A stretch of DNA of 64,000 nt. Origin: Mariniphaga anaerophila. Lineage in GTDB: Bacteria > Bacteroidota > Bacteroidia > Bacteroidales > Prolixibacteraceae. Of the stretch, positions 8,873 through 16,413 are shown piece by piece. Where the stretch lies: NCBI RefSeq assembly GCF_900129025.1, contig NZ_FQUM01000008.1, positions 107,932 to 171,931 on the forward strand, in the 5' to 3' direction. Within the stretch, counting starts at the first letter, position 1, and every line of letters starts with the position of its first letter. Made by a program: the position numbers and the translations under genes. The notes under the pieces are model-generated. The model worked only from the letters and a program-made list of their open reading frames with translations, was not told where the DNA came from and searched no databases.

Positions 8873-9862
8873 ATGAAAAAAAACAAAAACATTCTGTTAC
8901 TTCTGGTTTTAACATTATTAGCTCCCGTTTTCGTGTCTGCGCAATCACCCGGCGATGGTTCTGAAGTGATTGGCAGGTGGAATCTTACCGTGGTTATTGA
9001 AGATGATGACATGGAAGAGTTGGGACTTTTCCGCCACGGACTGATGGATGCCGATGGTTTTCCCGGATGGCTGGAAATAAAACGTTCCGGTTTTTCTACG
9101 CTTGTTGGCTACTATGTGGGGTACGAGGGAAGCGCCCGTCCGATTTCTAAAATTTCCTATTCTGCTAAAGACGGTAAATACCATTTCACCATTCCTCCAC
9201 AGTGGATGGATATTGAAGATATTTATTTTGAGTTTTCTCTGGAGGATGACAAGCTGACCGGTTATGAAATACTGGACGGCCATAAACTCTACTGGACAGG
9301 TGTAAGGGCGCCGAGCCTCGAACGAAAAGAACCTCCGGTGTGGGGAAATCCGAAAAATCTGCTGGACGATAACTTGTCGCGCTGGATTGTCCCGGCAAAA
9401 AACGAGTTTCGCATGGTCGACGGAGTTTTGGTTAATGCGAAAGCCGGAGGAAATCTGGTAACAACCGAAAGGTACGACGACTTTAAACTCAGTGTCGAAT
9501 TCAGGTATCCGGAAGGAAGCAACAGCGGAATTTATTTGCGTGGCAGGTACGAACTCCAAATTATGGACGACTACGGAACTGACGTAAGCAGCACCGGCGT
9601 TGGTGGTATTTACGGTTTTATTGAACCTTCGGTAAACGTTGCAAAAAAGGCAGGCGAGTGGCAGAGTTATGAAATAACGCTGGTAGGAAGGCATGTAACC
9701 GTTGTGTACAATGGAGTTGAAATTATTTCTAACCGGATTATTCCCGGAATAACAGGTGGTTCGCTCGACAGTAAGGAAGGCAACCCCGGACCAATTATTT
9801 TGCAGGGAGACCATGGCCCGGTTGAATTTCGGAAAATTGTGATTACTCCGTCTGTGAATTAG
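8873..9862 (+). CDS. Secreted DUF1080 (3-keto-disaccharide hydrolase family) protein
   Basis: 329 residues with a signal peptide (about 1-23, VFVSAQ). Residues about 28-140 form a beta-rich domain of lipocalin-like pattern. Residues about 155-327 are the DUF1080 concanavalin-like domain, shown by FRMVDGVLVNA, YDDFKLSVEFRYPEGSNSGIYLRGRYELQI and the final GPVEFRKIVI strand. DUF1080 proteins are now linked to hydrolysis of 3-keto-glycosides, but most members are untested. It stands alone and shares a bidirectional terminator with the convergent gene. The family is sure; the substrate is unknown. Confidence 0.85.
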   Translation: MKKNKNILLLLVLTLLAPVFVSAQSPGDGSEVIGRWNLTVVIEDDDMEELGLFRHGLMDADGFPGWLEIKRSGFSTLVGYYVGYEGSARPISKISYSAKDGKYHFTIPPQWMDIEDIYFEFSLEDDKLTGYEILDGHKLYWTGVRAPSLERKEPPVWGNPKNLLDDNLSRWIVPAKNEFRMVDGVLVNAKAGGNLVTTERYDDFKLSVEFRYPEGSNSGIYLRGRYELQIMDDYGTDVSSTGVGGIYGFIEPSVNVAKKAGEWQSYEITLVGRHVTVVYNGVEIISNRIIPGITGGSLDSKEGNPGPIILQGDHGPVEFRKIVITPSVN

Positions 9863-9882
9863 CCTATTTTTTAAATGATAAC

Positions 9883-9923
9883 AAAACAAGGGGGATGCTT
9901 AAATTAAGTATCCCCCTTGTTTT
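9883..9923. terminator. Bidirectional terminator between convergent genes
   Basis: A 19-position stem: AAAACAAGGGGGATGCTTA pairs with TAAGTATCCCCCTTGTTTT, with one mismatch and a short AAT loop. An A-run opens it and a T-run closes it, so it serves both the DUF1080 gene (+) and the serine hydrolase-like gene (-). Confidence 0.9.
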
Positions 9924-9942
9924 ATTATGGGCAAAAACCAAA

Positions 9943-11121
9943 TTATTTTTTGTCCGGCTGTGCCTCCTCTTCCTTGTTTTCGGCAGGCGTGTTTTCCTTA
10001 GATTGCTTTTCGTTTTCAGAAAAGAAGTGTTGTGCCATTGCAAAAACCGGATAATCGTCAGATAACGAGCCTACATTAACAGCGCATGCAACAACAAGGT
10101 TTTCGTCCGGATAAATTAGCAATGCAGCGCCTCCTCCGGTTACCGTGCCGCTTCTGCCGTATATTTTCCGTCCGCTGTTGTCGGTCATCAGAATCCAGCC
10201 GTTTGCCATGCGCGAAGGCGTGCTTCCTGAAATAAGAACCGGTTCAAACAGTTTTTCTTTAAACCCGGTTGTGAAATAATCAGAATAAAGTATTGCATTT
10301 CCAAGTTTAACCAAATCTTCGGCATTGGAGAGTAATCCTTCTGACGGCGCTTTGTAGCGCATGTCCCGGGTAGTTGCTTTTACAACCTGGGCAATAAAAT
10401 TATGGTCGAAAAAATCGCTTCTCCCTTTTATGGTGGCAAGCGGATTGTCGGGTTCGGTAAATTTCAAATTCAGCGTATCTGTAACATACTCTTCTAAAAT
10501 GCTGTGAAATTTTTTATTGGTGGCTTTTTCCATAACTACCCCTAAAAGGTTGTAGTTGAACATGGAGGGAAGCATGTACATTCCGGGGGTAAACAACAAC
10601 GAATCTGCTTTAAAACTATCCAGCCCCTGTTCTGACGAAATATTCAGTCCTCTCCAGTCTTTTTCGTTTTCATTCGGTTCCCTTATTCCGGAAGTTTGAG
10701 AAACCAGGTGATGAATTGGCAGCGGGAATTTTTTCTCTGGAAAACCCGGATAGTAGTATTGTACAACAGAGTCGGGTTGAAGCGTTCCTTCTTCTACCAT
10801 TTTCTGGTAAATAAGAGCCGTAAAAACCTCAGAAACCTGTCCTATTCTGAATTTGGTATTGCGAGTTGCCGGAACGTTTAAATCTTCAGAGGCAAGTCCC
10901 ATTCCTTCCGAATAAATAATTTTACCGTTTTTGGCAACGGCAAAATTGCCTCCCGGAACGAGATTAGCCGACAGGTAAAAACCGGCGTCAGTTCGCGCAG
11001 CTTTTATTTGGTCAATGTATTTCCGATCGTAAAGGACATCGGTTTTGGATTGTTTGCAGTTGGAAAGGGAAAACAGAATCGCAATTAAAATTGAATACCG
11101 TATAATTCTACTCACGTTCAT
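9943..11121 (-). CDS. Beta-lactamase-fold lipoprotein lacking catalytic residues (pseudoenzyme)
   Basis: 392 residues; a lipoprotein signal ends at Cys22 (SLSNCKQ). The body follows the class C beta-lactamase/serine hydrolase fold from about residue 30 to 370. All three active-site motifs are changed. The SxxK position reads Gln95-Val-Ser-Glu98, so both nucleophile and Lys are absent. The YxN triad reads Pro185-Ser-Met187, in a block of otherwise unchanged spacing (PG to LLG). The third motif has no Lys/His-Thr/Ser-Gly box. The reading frame is intact and the scaffold is conserved, so this looks like a retained non-catalytic protein, perhaps a cell-wall or peptide binder. The acidic, Lys-rich tail (about 370-392) is low complexity. 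Confidence 0.85.
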   Translation of the reverse strand: MNVSRIIRYSILIAILFSLSNCKQSKTDVLYDRKYIDQIKAARTDAGFYLSANLVPGGNFAVAKNGKIIYSEGMGLASEDLNVPATRNTKFRIGQVSEVFTALIYQKMVEEGTLQPDSVVQYYYPGFPEKKFPLPIHHLVSQTSGIREPNENEKDWRGLNISSEQGLDSFKADSLLFTPGMYMLPSMFNYNLLGVVMEKATNKKFHSILEEYVTDTLNLKFTEPDNPLATIKGRSDFFDHNFIAQVVKATTRDMRYKAPSEGLLSNAEDLVKLGNAILYSDYFTTGFKEKLFEPVLISGSTPSRMANGWILMTDNSGRKIYGRSGTVTGGGAALLIYPDENLVVACAVNVGSLSDDYPVFAMAQHFFSENEKQSKENTPAENKEEEAQPDKK

Positions 11122-11155
11122 ATTGTTTTGGTTAAATAATAGCTGTTAAAAGGCG

Positions 11156-11163
11156 CAAAAATA
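11156..11163 (-). promoter_or_regulatory. -7 promoter box for the dead serine hydrolase gene
   Basis: Reads TATTTTTG on the - strand, an exact TAnnTTTG match, 35 bp before the gene start. Confidence 0.55.
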
Positions 11164-11201
11164 GAGAATCCTGAGAAAAACTTTCCATAAAAGTTAAAGA
11201 A

Positions 11202-12449
11202 TCAAATTGCTACATTTGTTTTTTCTTTTTCAGACCTTGCGATGGTTACGGCGCCGCAGCTGTCGCTCCAAACATTAACCGATGTGCGCAGCATGTCGAG
11301 AATCCTGTCAACCGCCAGTATCAGCCCGATTCCTTCCAACGGAAGCCCCACTGCAGAGAGGATGACGGTCATCATTACCAGGCCGGCCATTGGAATTCCG
11401 GCGGCTCCGATTGACGCAAGAAGTGCAGTGAATACAACCAGCATCTGTTGTCCAAAAGAGAGGTCGATGCCATATGCCTGTGCAATGAACATGGCCGCAA
11501 CACATTCGTAAAGTGCGGTTCCGTCCATATTTATTGTCGCCCCCAAAGGCAAAGTAAAACTGGAAACTTTGTTGGAAATGCCACTGTTGTTTTCCAGTAC
11601 TTCCATGGTTAGTGGCAGTGTTGCACTTGACGATGAAGTGGAAAAAGCAGTTAAAAGCGGCGCTGCCATGTTTTTTAGGTGAGAATATGGTTTGGCTTTG
11701 CCGATGAAGCGAACAATAAGCGGAAGCGACACCAGCGCATGGAAAAGAAGCGCTATTACAACCGTGAGGCTGTAAACGGCAAGGCTGCCTGCAATACTGG
11801 CCAGCTCTTCAGAATTTCGACTGACTTCAGTAGCTACAATCCCAAAAATTCCCAGCGGTGTAAATTTGATGATGAAGAGCGTAATTTTCATCATTACATC
11901 AAAAAAGGCATCGAAAAAGTTTGTTAGCAACTGGCGGTGTCCTTTTCCGGCTTTGGTAATGAAAAAACCGAGAAGAATGGCAAAAAATATTACAGGGAGA
12001 ATGTCTCCGCGCGCCATTGAATCGATTACATTTTCAGGAATCAGCCGGTATAAAATATCTTTAACAGAGCTGGTGTTTTCAGTTAGTCCTTCCACTGTTT
12101 TCGAGAATCCGAGGTCGATTCCGACTCCGGGCCTAATTATGTTAACAGCTGCAAGTCCTGTTAGAATTGCCAGTGTGCTGGTTGCCAAATAGTAAAACAT
12201 TGTTTTCACCCCAAGTCTTCCCAGGTTTTTTCCGTCGCCCATGCTGGTAACACCACTTACAATAGAGCTGAATACCAGCGGAATTATAACCATTTTTAGC
12301 GCTCTGAGAAAAATATCGCCAATCCACGAAATATATTGAACTCCGTGGGGAACAAAATAACCAAAAAGTACAGCTATAATAAAAGCAATGAGGATTTGCC
12401 AGTGCAGTTTAATTTTCAAAAGTCTCACTTTCCTTGTTTTTAGTAGCAC
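11202..12449 (-). CDS. Na+/H+:dicarboxylate symporter (SDF/DAACS family)
   Basis: An inner membrane transporter of about 415 residues in the glutamate/aspartate/dicarboxylate symporter family. The two re-entrant loops and core are clear: the Ser-rich FSTSSSSATLPLTME hairpin, GATINMDGTALYE (the NMDGT cation-binding motif of TM7), and the final RILDMLRTSVNVWSD stretch of TM8 that binds the substrate carboxylates. Substrate cannot be fixed by eye. The open frame starts with GTG at 12449; a GTG seven codons later or the TTG at the tenth codon are possible starts, the latter giving a shorter basic N-terminus. It ends about 80 bp past the serine hydrolase-like gene and lies just after the fucosidase gene on the same strand. 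Confidence 0.88.
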   Translation of the reverse strand: MLLKTRKVRLLKIKLHWQILIAFIIAVLFGYFVPHGVQYISWIGDIFLRALKMVIIPLVFSSIVSGVTSMGDGKNLGRLGVKTMFYYLATSTLAILTGLAAVNIIRPGVGIDLGFSKTVEGLTENTSSVKDILYRLIPENVIDSMARGDILPVIFFAILLGFFITKAGKGHRQLLTNFFDAFFDVMMKITLFIIKFTPLGIFGIVATEVSRNSEELASIAGSLAVYSLTVVIALLFHALVSLPLIVRFIGKAKPYSHLKNMAAPLLTAFSTSSSSATLPLTMEVLENNSGISNKVSSFTLPLGATINMDGTALYECVAAMFIAQAYGIDLSFGQQMLVVFTALLASIGAAGIPMAGLVMMTVILSAVGLPLEGIGLILAVDRILDMLRTSVNVWSDSCGAVTIARSEKEKTNVAI

Positions 12450-12485
12450 TAAGATAGTTTTTCTGATTGTTTTGACAAGTGCTGA

Positions 12486-14129
12486 TTAAAATCTGACTCT
12501 TGTAATATCTCCGTAGACTCGTAGTTTTGGGTGGTCGGCAAATGCTCTGACCTGGTATTCTTTTCCTTTTTTCTGAATTTTTGGATTTACGGAAAACTCC
12601 ATGGTTTCTGAAACTGAAATAGTTCCGGTTTCCTTCCACTCATCCGAATACAATTCTTCCACAAAGCCAGCGTATTCCCGATACTGAAAACCGGCTTTCA
12701 ATAAGTTGGAATCACCTGTTTTTGCTATTTGGCCGTGAAAAGTCAGCTTGCTATTTCCTTCAGAAAAAGATGCAGGTAGCGTAATTATTGCAGGCGGTTC
12801 AAGAGCGGGTTCCACATGAGTAATTTTTAAAACAATCGGGTTTGGCCACTTGTGGTTGTTGTAAATTCGCTGGGCGCGCACGCAGGAAATATGTAGTCCG
12901 TCCTTTTTTTGTTCGAAGTAGGTTTTTGCATCTGTTTTGGGCTGGTACTCTACCAGTTCTCCTGATTGTCCCAGCACACTCACCTCGCTTTTTTCTGTTG
13001 TTTTTACCGATTTGATAAGAAAATTTTTTCGTTCGCCTCTAGCCCAATCCGGAATTTTGGTAAGAAATGCGTACACTGTTTTTTCGCGGGGATTCCAGGT
13101 GAACCAAATGTTCTCTTCGTTGGGTAAAATCCACGGAGCCACGTTTTCAACAGCTTCGTGGTTAATGAAATTCCACGCAGCTATTTCCCGCAGATTGGCT
13201 TCCTGCTGTTCGGGCAATTCGCCGTTTGGTTTCGGCCCGACATTCAGAAGCAGATTCCCTCCTTTTGCGCGGGTTTCAATTAAAATTTCGATGAGCCGAT
13301 TCCCGGTTTTGTACGCTTCGTTTGTTGGTTTGTATGCCCATTGCGTTCCCATGGTGATGCACGATTCCCATGGCTCGTCAGACGAAATTCCCAAAACGGT
13401 TTGCTCCGGCGTTTTTATGGCGCCGCGCGTTACAACAATATCGGGCTGAAGTTCCCACACCACTTTTTTGCATTTTTCCTGCAACGGTCCTTCTCCGCCA
13501 TCAAAAAAAATGATGTCAATATCGCCGTACTGAGCCATCAGTTCCATGCACTGAAGCTCTAACAATTCGAGGTATTTCAACATTGTGCTGTCGGGCAACG
13601 GATTTGGAAACCTTCTGCGAACCTGCAGTCCGTTTTCGTACAGAAAATTGAAATCTTCCGGAGAATAGTAAAATCCAACTGCCAATCCTGCTTCCCGCGT
13701 TGCATCGACATACTCGGCCAGCATGTCTTTCCCGTACGGAGTATTCATAATGTTTAACGAAGTGGTTTGGGTATCCCACATGCAAAAACCGGAGTGGTGT
13801 TTGGTTGTGAATACAATGTATTTCATGCCGGACAGTTTTGCGAGGGCGGCTATTTCTTTTGCCGAATAGTCTTTCGGATTGAAGGTTTTGGGCAATTCGT
13901 TAACAAACCGGTTGAGATAATCATCGGATGCACCGGCCATCGAATGGCTGATTACAACCCCAAGCTGGCTGTCGAAACTGAAATGGATGAACATTCCGAA
14001 TCCTAAAGTCCGAAACCACTCCAGTCGCTCGGGTTTGTTCAGGTTTAAAAAGTTTTCAGAATTGGTTTCCTGCGCCCCGGCGGAGAAAAAAATGAAAAGG
14101 AGGGAAATGGCAAAGAATAGTTTTTTCAT
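12486..14129 (-). CDS. Alpha-L-fucosidase, GH29
   Basis: 547 residues with a signal peptide ending FSAGAQ (about residue 19). The GH29 barrel follows: EWFRTLGFGMFIHFS at strand 1, YIVFTTKHHSGFCMWD (the KHH substrate-binding motif), VGFYYSPEDF, and the catalytic nucleophile Asp in DIDIIFFDGG. A C-terminal beta-sandwich (about 350-547) is normal for the family. GH29 enzymes are retaining exo-fucosidases acting on terminal L-fucose. It is not part of either uptake locus and lies upstream of the dicarboxylate symporter gene on the same strand, with a 36 bp gap. Its substrate (host glycan, fucoidan or plant) cannot be read from sequence. Confidence 0.9.
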   Translation of the reverse strand: MKKLFFAISLLFIFFSAGAQETNSENFLNLNKPERLEWFRTLGFGMFIHFSFDSQLGVVISHSMAGASDDYLNRFVNELPKTFNPKDYSAKEIAALAKLSGMKYIVFTTKHHSGFCMWDTQTTSLNIMNTPYGKDMLAEYVDATREAGLAVGFYYSPEDFNFLYENGLQVRRRFPNPLPDSTMLKYLELLELQCMELMAQYGDIDIIFFDGGEGPLQEKCKKVVWELQPDIVVTRGAIKTPEQTVLGISSDEPWESCITMGTQWAYKPTNEAYKTGNRLIEILIETRAKGGNLLLNVGPKPNGELPEQQEANLREIAAWNFINHEAVENVAPWILPNEENIWFTWNPREKTVYAFLTKIPDWARGERKNFLIKSVKTTEKSEVSVLGQSGELVEYQPKTDAKTYFEQKKDGLHISCVRAQRIYNNHKWPNPIVLKITHVEPALEPPAIITLPASFSEGNSKLTFHGQIAKTGDSNLLKAGFQYREYAGFVEELYSDEWKETGTISVSETMEFSVNPKIQKKGKEYQVRAFADHPKLRVYGDITRVRF

Positions 14130-14260
14130 TGTCTCGGTTTTAATTCTTTTGGTTTTTTAAACTAATTATTTGTTACGACAAATAATACTGCAAATTAAAA
14201 AATAAACAGGTTAAAAATTATATATTCGTAGGTTATTAAGGTAATTAAAATAAGAAAGAT

Positions 14261-15649
14261 ATGTTTAATAAAGAAGTTTACACAAGCAGAAGAAATAGCC
14301 TTAAAAGTAAGATGAATAAAGGCGTAGCCCTATTTTTGGGGAATGTTGATTCTCCCATGAATTGTACGGACAATACGTTTTATTTCAGACAGGATAGTTC
14401 TTTTTTATATTTTTTCGGACTCGATTTTCCGGGACTGGCAGGTGTAATTGATTTTGACAATGGTGAAGATTACATTTTTGGAAATGATGTGGACATGGAC
14501 GACATCATTTGGATGGGGCCACAAGTTTCCATTCAGGAAAATGCTGAAAAAGTAGGTGTTGTAAAAACTGCTCCGCTGGCAAAACTGAATGACTTTATTT
14601 CCGGAGCAATTAAACAAGGCAGGAAAGTACATATTTTGCCCCCGTACCGCGCCGAAAATAAAATCTGGCTGGAACAACTACTGGGGATTTCTTCGCTGAG
14701 AATTGGCGATTATGCTTCGGTTGAACTGATAAAAGCCGTAGTGGATTTGCGCTCAGTTAAAGGTCCGGAAGAGCTTGAAGAGATAAAAAAAGCTTGTGCA
14801 ACCGGTTACGAAATGCACGTTACTGCCATGAAAATGGCTCAACCCGGCGCCTGGGAACAAAAAATAGCAGGAACCATCGAAGGCATTGCGGCCGCAGGTG
14901 GCGGTATTATTTCATTCCCGGTAATTTTGTCGCAAAATGGTGAAACACTGCACAACCACGACCATTCACAAATTTTGCGTGAAGGCGGATTGATGCTGGT
15001 GGATGCCGGCGCAGAATCGTTGTTGCATTACGCTTCAGATTTCACCCGAACCATTCCGGTTGGCGGAAAGTTTACGCAGAAGCAGCGTGAAATTTATGAA
15101 ATCGTGCTTGCTGCAAACAATAAGACAACAGAACTCTCCCGCCCGGGTGTAACATATAAATCGGTTCATATGGCAGCCGCTGAGGTAATTGCTTCCGGTT
15201 TAAAAGAATTGGGACTTATGAAAGGCGATGTTAAGGAAGCTGTTAAAAACGGGGCTCACGCTTTGTTCTTCCCTCACGGAATAGGCCACATGATGGGGCT
15301 TGATGTACACGATATGGAAGACCTGGGACAGGTTTATGTTGGATACGACGATGAGGTTCGTCCTTCTACTCAGTTTGGGACTTCTGCATTGCGTATGGGG
15401 CGTAGGTTACAGCCCGGATTTGTAGTTACCAACGAACCCGGAATTTATTTTATCCCAGCACTTATTGACCAGTGGCAACGCGATAAAACCAATGCTGATT
15501 TCATTAATTTCGATAAAGTAAATGAATACCGTGATTTTGGGGGAATCAGGCTTGAGGACGACATCGTGATAACAGAAACAGGTAGCGAAGTTATTGGAAA
15601 GAGGGTTCCGATTGATCCGGAAGAAGTGGCAAAAGTTGTTGCTGGTTAA
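14261..15649 (+). CDS. Xaa-Pro aminopeptidase (M24B)
   Basis: 462 residues, no signal peptide, so cytosolic. The N-terminal creatinase-like domain covers about 1-160 and the pita-bread metallopeptidase domain the rest. All five dimetal ligands are present: Asp in LMLVDAGAE, Asp in YASDFTRT, His in FPHGIGHMMG, Glu in TNEPGIYF and Glu in GIRLEDD. It removes N-terminal residues that precede proline. The last 4 bp overlap the 3' end of the convergent ArsC-like gene. Confidence 0.93.
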   Translation: MFNKEVYTSRRNSLKSKMNKGVALFLGNVDSPMNCTDNTFYFRQDSSFLYFFGLDFPGLAGVIDFDNGEDYIFGNDVDMDDIIWMGPQVSIQENAEKVGVVKTAPLAKLNDFISGAIKQGRKVHILPPYRAENKIWLEQLLGISSLRIGDYASVELIKAVVDLRSVKGPEELEEIKKACATGYEMHVTAMKMAQPGAWEQKIAGTIEGIAAAGGGIISFPVILSQNGETLHNHDHSQILREGGLMLVDAGAESLLHYASDFTRTIPVGGKFTQKQREIYEIVLAANNKTTELSRPGVTYKSVHMAAAEVIASGLKELGLMKGDVKEAVKNGAHALFFPHGIGHMMGLDVHDMEDLGQVYVGYDDEVRPSTQFGTSALRMGRRLQPGFVVTNEPGIYFIPALIDQWQRDKTNADFINFDKVNEYRDFGGIRLEDDIVITETGSEVIGKRVPIDPEEVAKVVAG

Positions 15650-16083
15650 GCGGATTTGTCAATCTGTTTTTTCAAAATCCGATAATAGAAATAATCCATC
15701 TCGGTTTTTATTTCATCCCTTATCTCCCGGCATTTTTGTTTTATTTCTTCTTTGTCGTTGGAGCATTGGTAGGGGTTATGAAAGCCGAGATGCATTTTTC
15801 GCTTGCATTTAATGGGCGGAACCTGCAGTTGTTCCACTGTCCCGTCGCCTACCGTAATCAGGTAATCGAATTCCATATCATCGAATTTTGAATAGTGCTG
15901 CGGAACTTGTGGTTTCAGACTGATTCCTATTTCTGCCATCACCTCAATTGCAATCGGGCTAACATGATCTGTCGGCTTGATTCCCGCAGAATAAATTTCA
16001 ATATTTTTATTGTAACTGCGAAGGATTGCCTCGGCCATTTGGCTTCTGCAGGAATTTTGATTACTTAAAAAAAATATTTTCAT
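15646..16083 (-). CDS. ArsC/low-molecular-weight phosphatase-fold protein lacking catalytic Cys
   Basis: 145 residues that align over their whole length with thioredoxin-type arsenate reductase ArsC. Normal ArsC opens FLCTGNSCRSQMAE; here it reads FLSNQNSCRSQMAE, so the phosphate-loop nucleophile Cys is Ser7, while Arg13 is kept. The two redox cysteines of ArsC, spaced seven apart before PP, are Gly79 and Leu86. The general-acid Asp of the DP loop is Asn103 (GFHNPY). Arsenate reduction or phosphatase action by the known mechanism is therefore not possible. The fold and anion loop seem kept, so a phosphate- or phosphoprotein-binding role is one idea. No ars genes are near. Confidence 0.8.
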   Translation of the reverse strand: MKIFFLSNQNSCRSQMAEAILRSYNKNIEIYSAGIKPTDHVSPIAIEVMAEIGISLKPQVPQHYSKFDDMEFDYLITVGDGTVEQLQVPPIKCKRKMHLGFHNPYQCSNDKEEIKQKCREIRDEIKTEMDYFYYRILKKQIDKSA

Positions 16084-16413
16084 CAGACCGCGGTTTTTGG
16101 TTTATAGTTCTATTGGCTATTCTTTCACATTTCTGCCGATAAAGTATAATTAAAAACGGATTTTTCAAAATTTAAGGTTGATTGATTTTGTTGAAAACTA
16201 AAGTTTTACAGATGTTTTTCAGCATAATTTTTGGTTGTGGGTTTTCTTTGAAAATGCAGATACAACGGATTATATTAAATATTTTCCCAAAAATGTCCCG
16301 AATAATCCACTTAAATTGATTTTAAATTCTTTGAGTATTAAGGTGTAATTCCCTATTTTCGTAGTCTGTTATTTTATGCACACCATGAATTTATGGTATT
16401 TAAAATTTTGTAA
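16084..16413. other. Divergent intergenic region with a candidate promoter for the DUF349 gene
   Basis: A 330 bp AT-rich spacer between divergent genes with no ORF I would call. On the + strand TTTG at 16330-16333 and TATTTTCG at 16354-16361 are 20 bp apart, close to the Bacteroidota -33/-7 pattern with one mismatch in the -7 box. They lie about 50 bp before the DUF349 gene start. Confidence 0.4.

Noticed and set aside
8945..9889. 314-codon open frame on the - strand opposite the DUF1080 gene
   Set aside because: Shadow of the real + strand gene, which has a signal peptide and a complete domain; the - strand frame shows no domain pattern.
15646..16083. Functional arsenate reductase
   Set aside because: All catalytic cysteines and the general-acid Asp are substituted, so the name would be misleading.
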